NCBI GenBank assembly: GCA_913050305.1
Contig: CAJXAS010000105.1
Coordinates: 1-6,533, forward strand
Direction of reading: 5' to 3'
DNA from: an uncultured Polaribacter sp.
GTDB lineage: Bacteria; Bacteroidota; Bacteroidia; Flavobacteriales; Flavobacteriaceae
Length of the DNA: 6,533 bases
Shown here: piece after piece, positions 6,323-6,533 of the stretch
Layout of the letters: every line of letters begins with the position of its first letter
Numbering within the stretch: position 1 is the stretch's first letter
Notes under the pieces: generated by a model
What the model was told of the DNA's origin: nothing
The model's input: the letters and a program-made list of their open reading frames with translations, nothing else
The model's database searches: none
Position numbers and translations under genes: made by a program

Positions 6323-6486
6323 TTTTCTTTTGTTTTTAATATTGAGTTACATAGTCTTTAGATACAAGCTAGTTTTTAAACTTAGGCACCTTAGCTTTAC
6401 TTTATCAGAAAAACAGCAATAATTAAATTGTAATTCTTTAATAAAATATTGCTCGCTCAATAGTTTTTTATTCAAAACAAACGTAC
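6323..6486 (-). promoter_or_regulatory. Leader and promoter region of the YHYH-MORN-SCO operon
   Basis: These 164 bases hold no convincing gene. At the upstream end, minus strand, TACGTTTG (6485-6478) matches the Bacteroidota -7 box TAnnTTTG in full. Twenty bases upstream is only CTG (6508-6506), a 2-of-3 match to the -33 TTG. Initiation near 6471 would leave a leader of about 150 bases. In the leader, minus strand, CTAAG occurs twice as a 9-base-spaced direct repeat (CTAAGGTGCCTAAG, 6394-6381), next to a short inverted repeat AGTTT/AAACT (6371-6382). No known riboswitch is recognised. Confidence 0.4.
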
Positions 6487-6520
6487 AAAAAAAAGACCAT
6501 CTTTTCAGATAGCCTTCTTT
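6487..6520 (-). terminator. Intrinsic terminator of a gene beyond the right edge
   Basis: On the minus strand, GGCTATCT (6514-6507) pairs with AGATGGTC (6502-6495) around a GAAA tetraloop. The eight pairs include two G-U wobbles, and outer A-U/G-U pairs extend the stem. A run of eight T (6494-6487) follows at once. The wobbles would be A-C mismatches in a plus-strand RNA, so the signal is directional. It fits termination of minus-strand transcription entering from the right of the window. Confidence 0.75.
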
Positions 6521-6533
6521 CACTTTTTCCATT

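Noticed and set aside
6347..6532. A 61-residue minus-strand open frame at the right edge
   Set aside because: Its first part lies across the terminator hairpin and T-tract, and its middle covers the candidate -7 box. The translation is low-complexity without a recognisable domain or signal peptide. It is most likely non-coding leader and terminator sequence.

Overview
The window is AT-rich DNA that looks like the chromosome of a Bacteroidota bacterium, most likely a (marine) Flavobacteriaceae member. The reasons are: start regions without Shine-Dalgarno sequences, several close matches to the Bacteroidota -7 promoter box TAnnTTTG, flavobacterial-style signal peptides and lipoboxes, and gene families typical of that group (DUF1573, PDZ-aspartyl protease, YHYH protein with a MORN_2 lipoprotein and SCO). 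No mobile element, tRNA, rRNA or CRISPR array is visible. The genus is not determined.

Left part (1-2006). The first 54 bases, minus strand, are the N-terminus of a gene running off the left edge, recognisable as valyl-tRNA synthetase (valS). It is divergent from a small exported DUF1573 protein (178-582, +). The DUF1573 gene ends tail-to-tail, with a 4-base overlap, against a large minus-strand gene (579-2006). That gene encodes an exported bilobal aspartyl protease (DTG and DSG motifs) with a C-terminal PDZ domain.

Middle part (2057-4255, +). This is a two-gene operon of housekeeping type. A PLP-dependent class I/II aminotransferase is followed without any gap by murB, the UDP-N-acetylenolpyruvoylglucosamine reductase of peptidoglycan synthesis. 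murB must start at a TTG directly after the aminotransferase stop codon. A 50-base divergent promoter region separates this operon from the protease gene.

Right part (4314-6533, -). This is a compact three-gene operon in the order YHYH-domain lipoprotein, MORN_2-repeat lipoprotein, SCO1/SenC-family lipoprotein. Consecutive genes overlap by 14 and 32 bases. All three products carry a lipobox, so all three are predicted to sit at the cell envelope. SCO has its CxxxC and His copper ligands, and the YHYH protein has two Tyr-His-Tyr-His motifs. A metal (copper) or redox role in the envelope is therefore the most attractive inference, but it is unproven. Upstream lie a good intrinsic terminator for a gene beyond the right edge and a perfect -7 box that would give a leader of about 150 bases.

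The YHYH/MORN/SCO lipoprotein operon is the best candidate here for an under-described system. The rest of the window is ordinary core genome.
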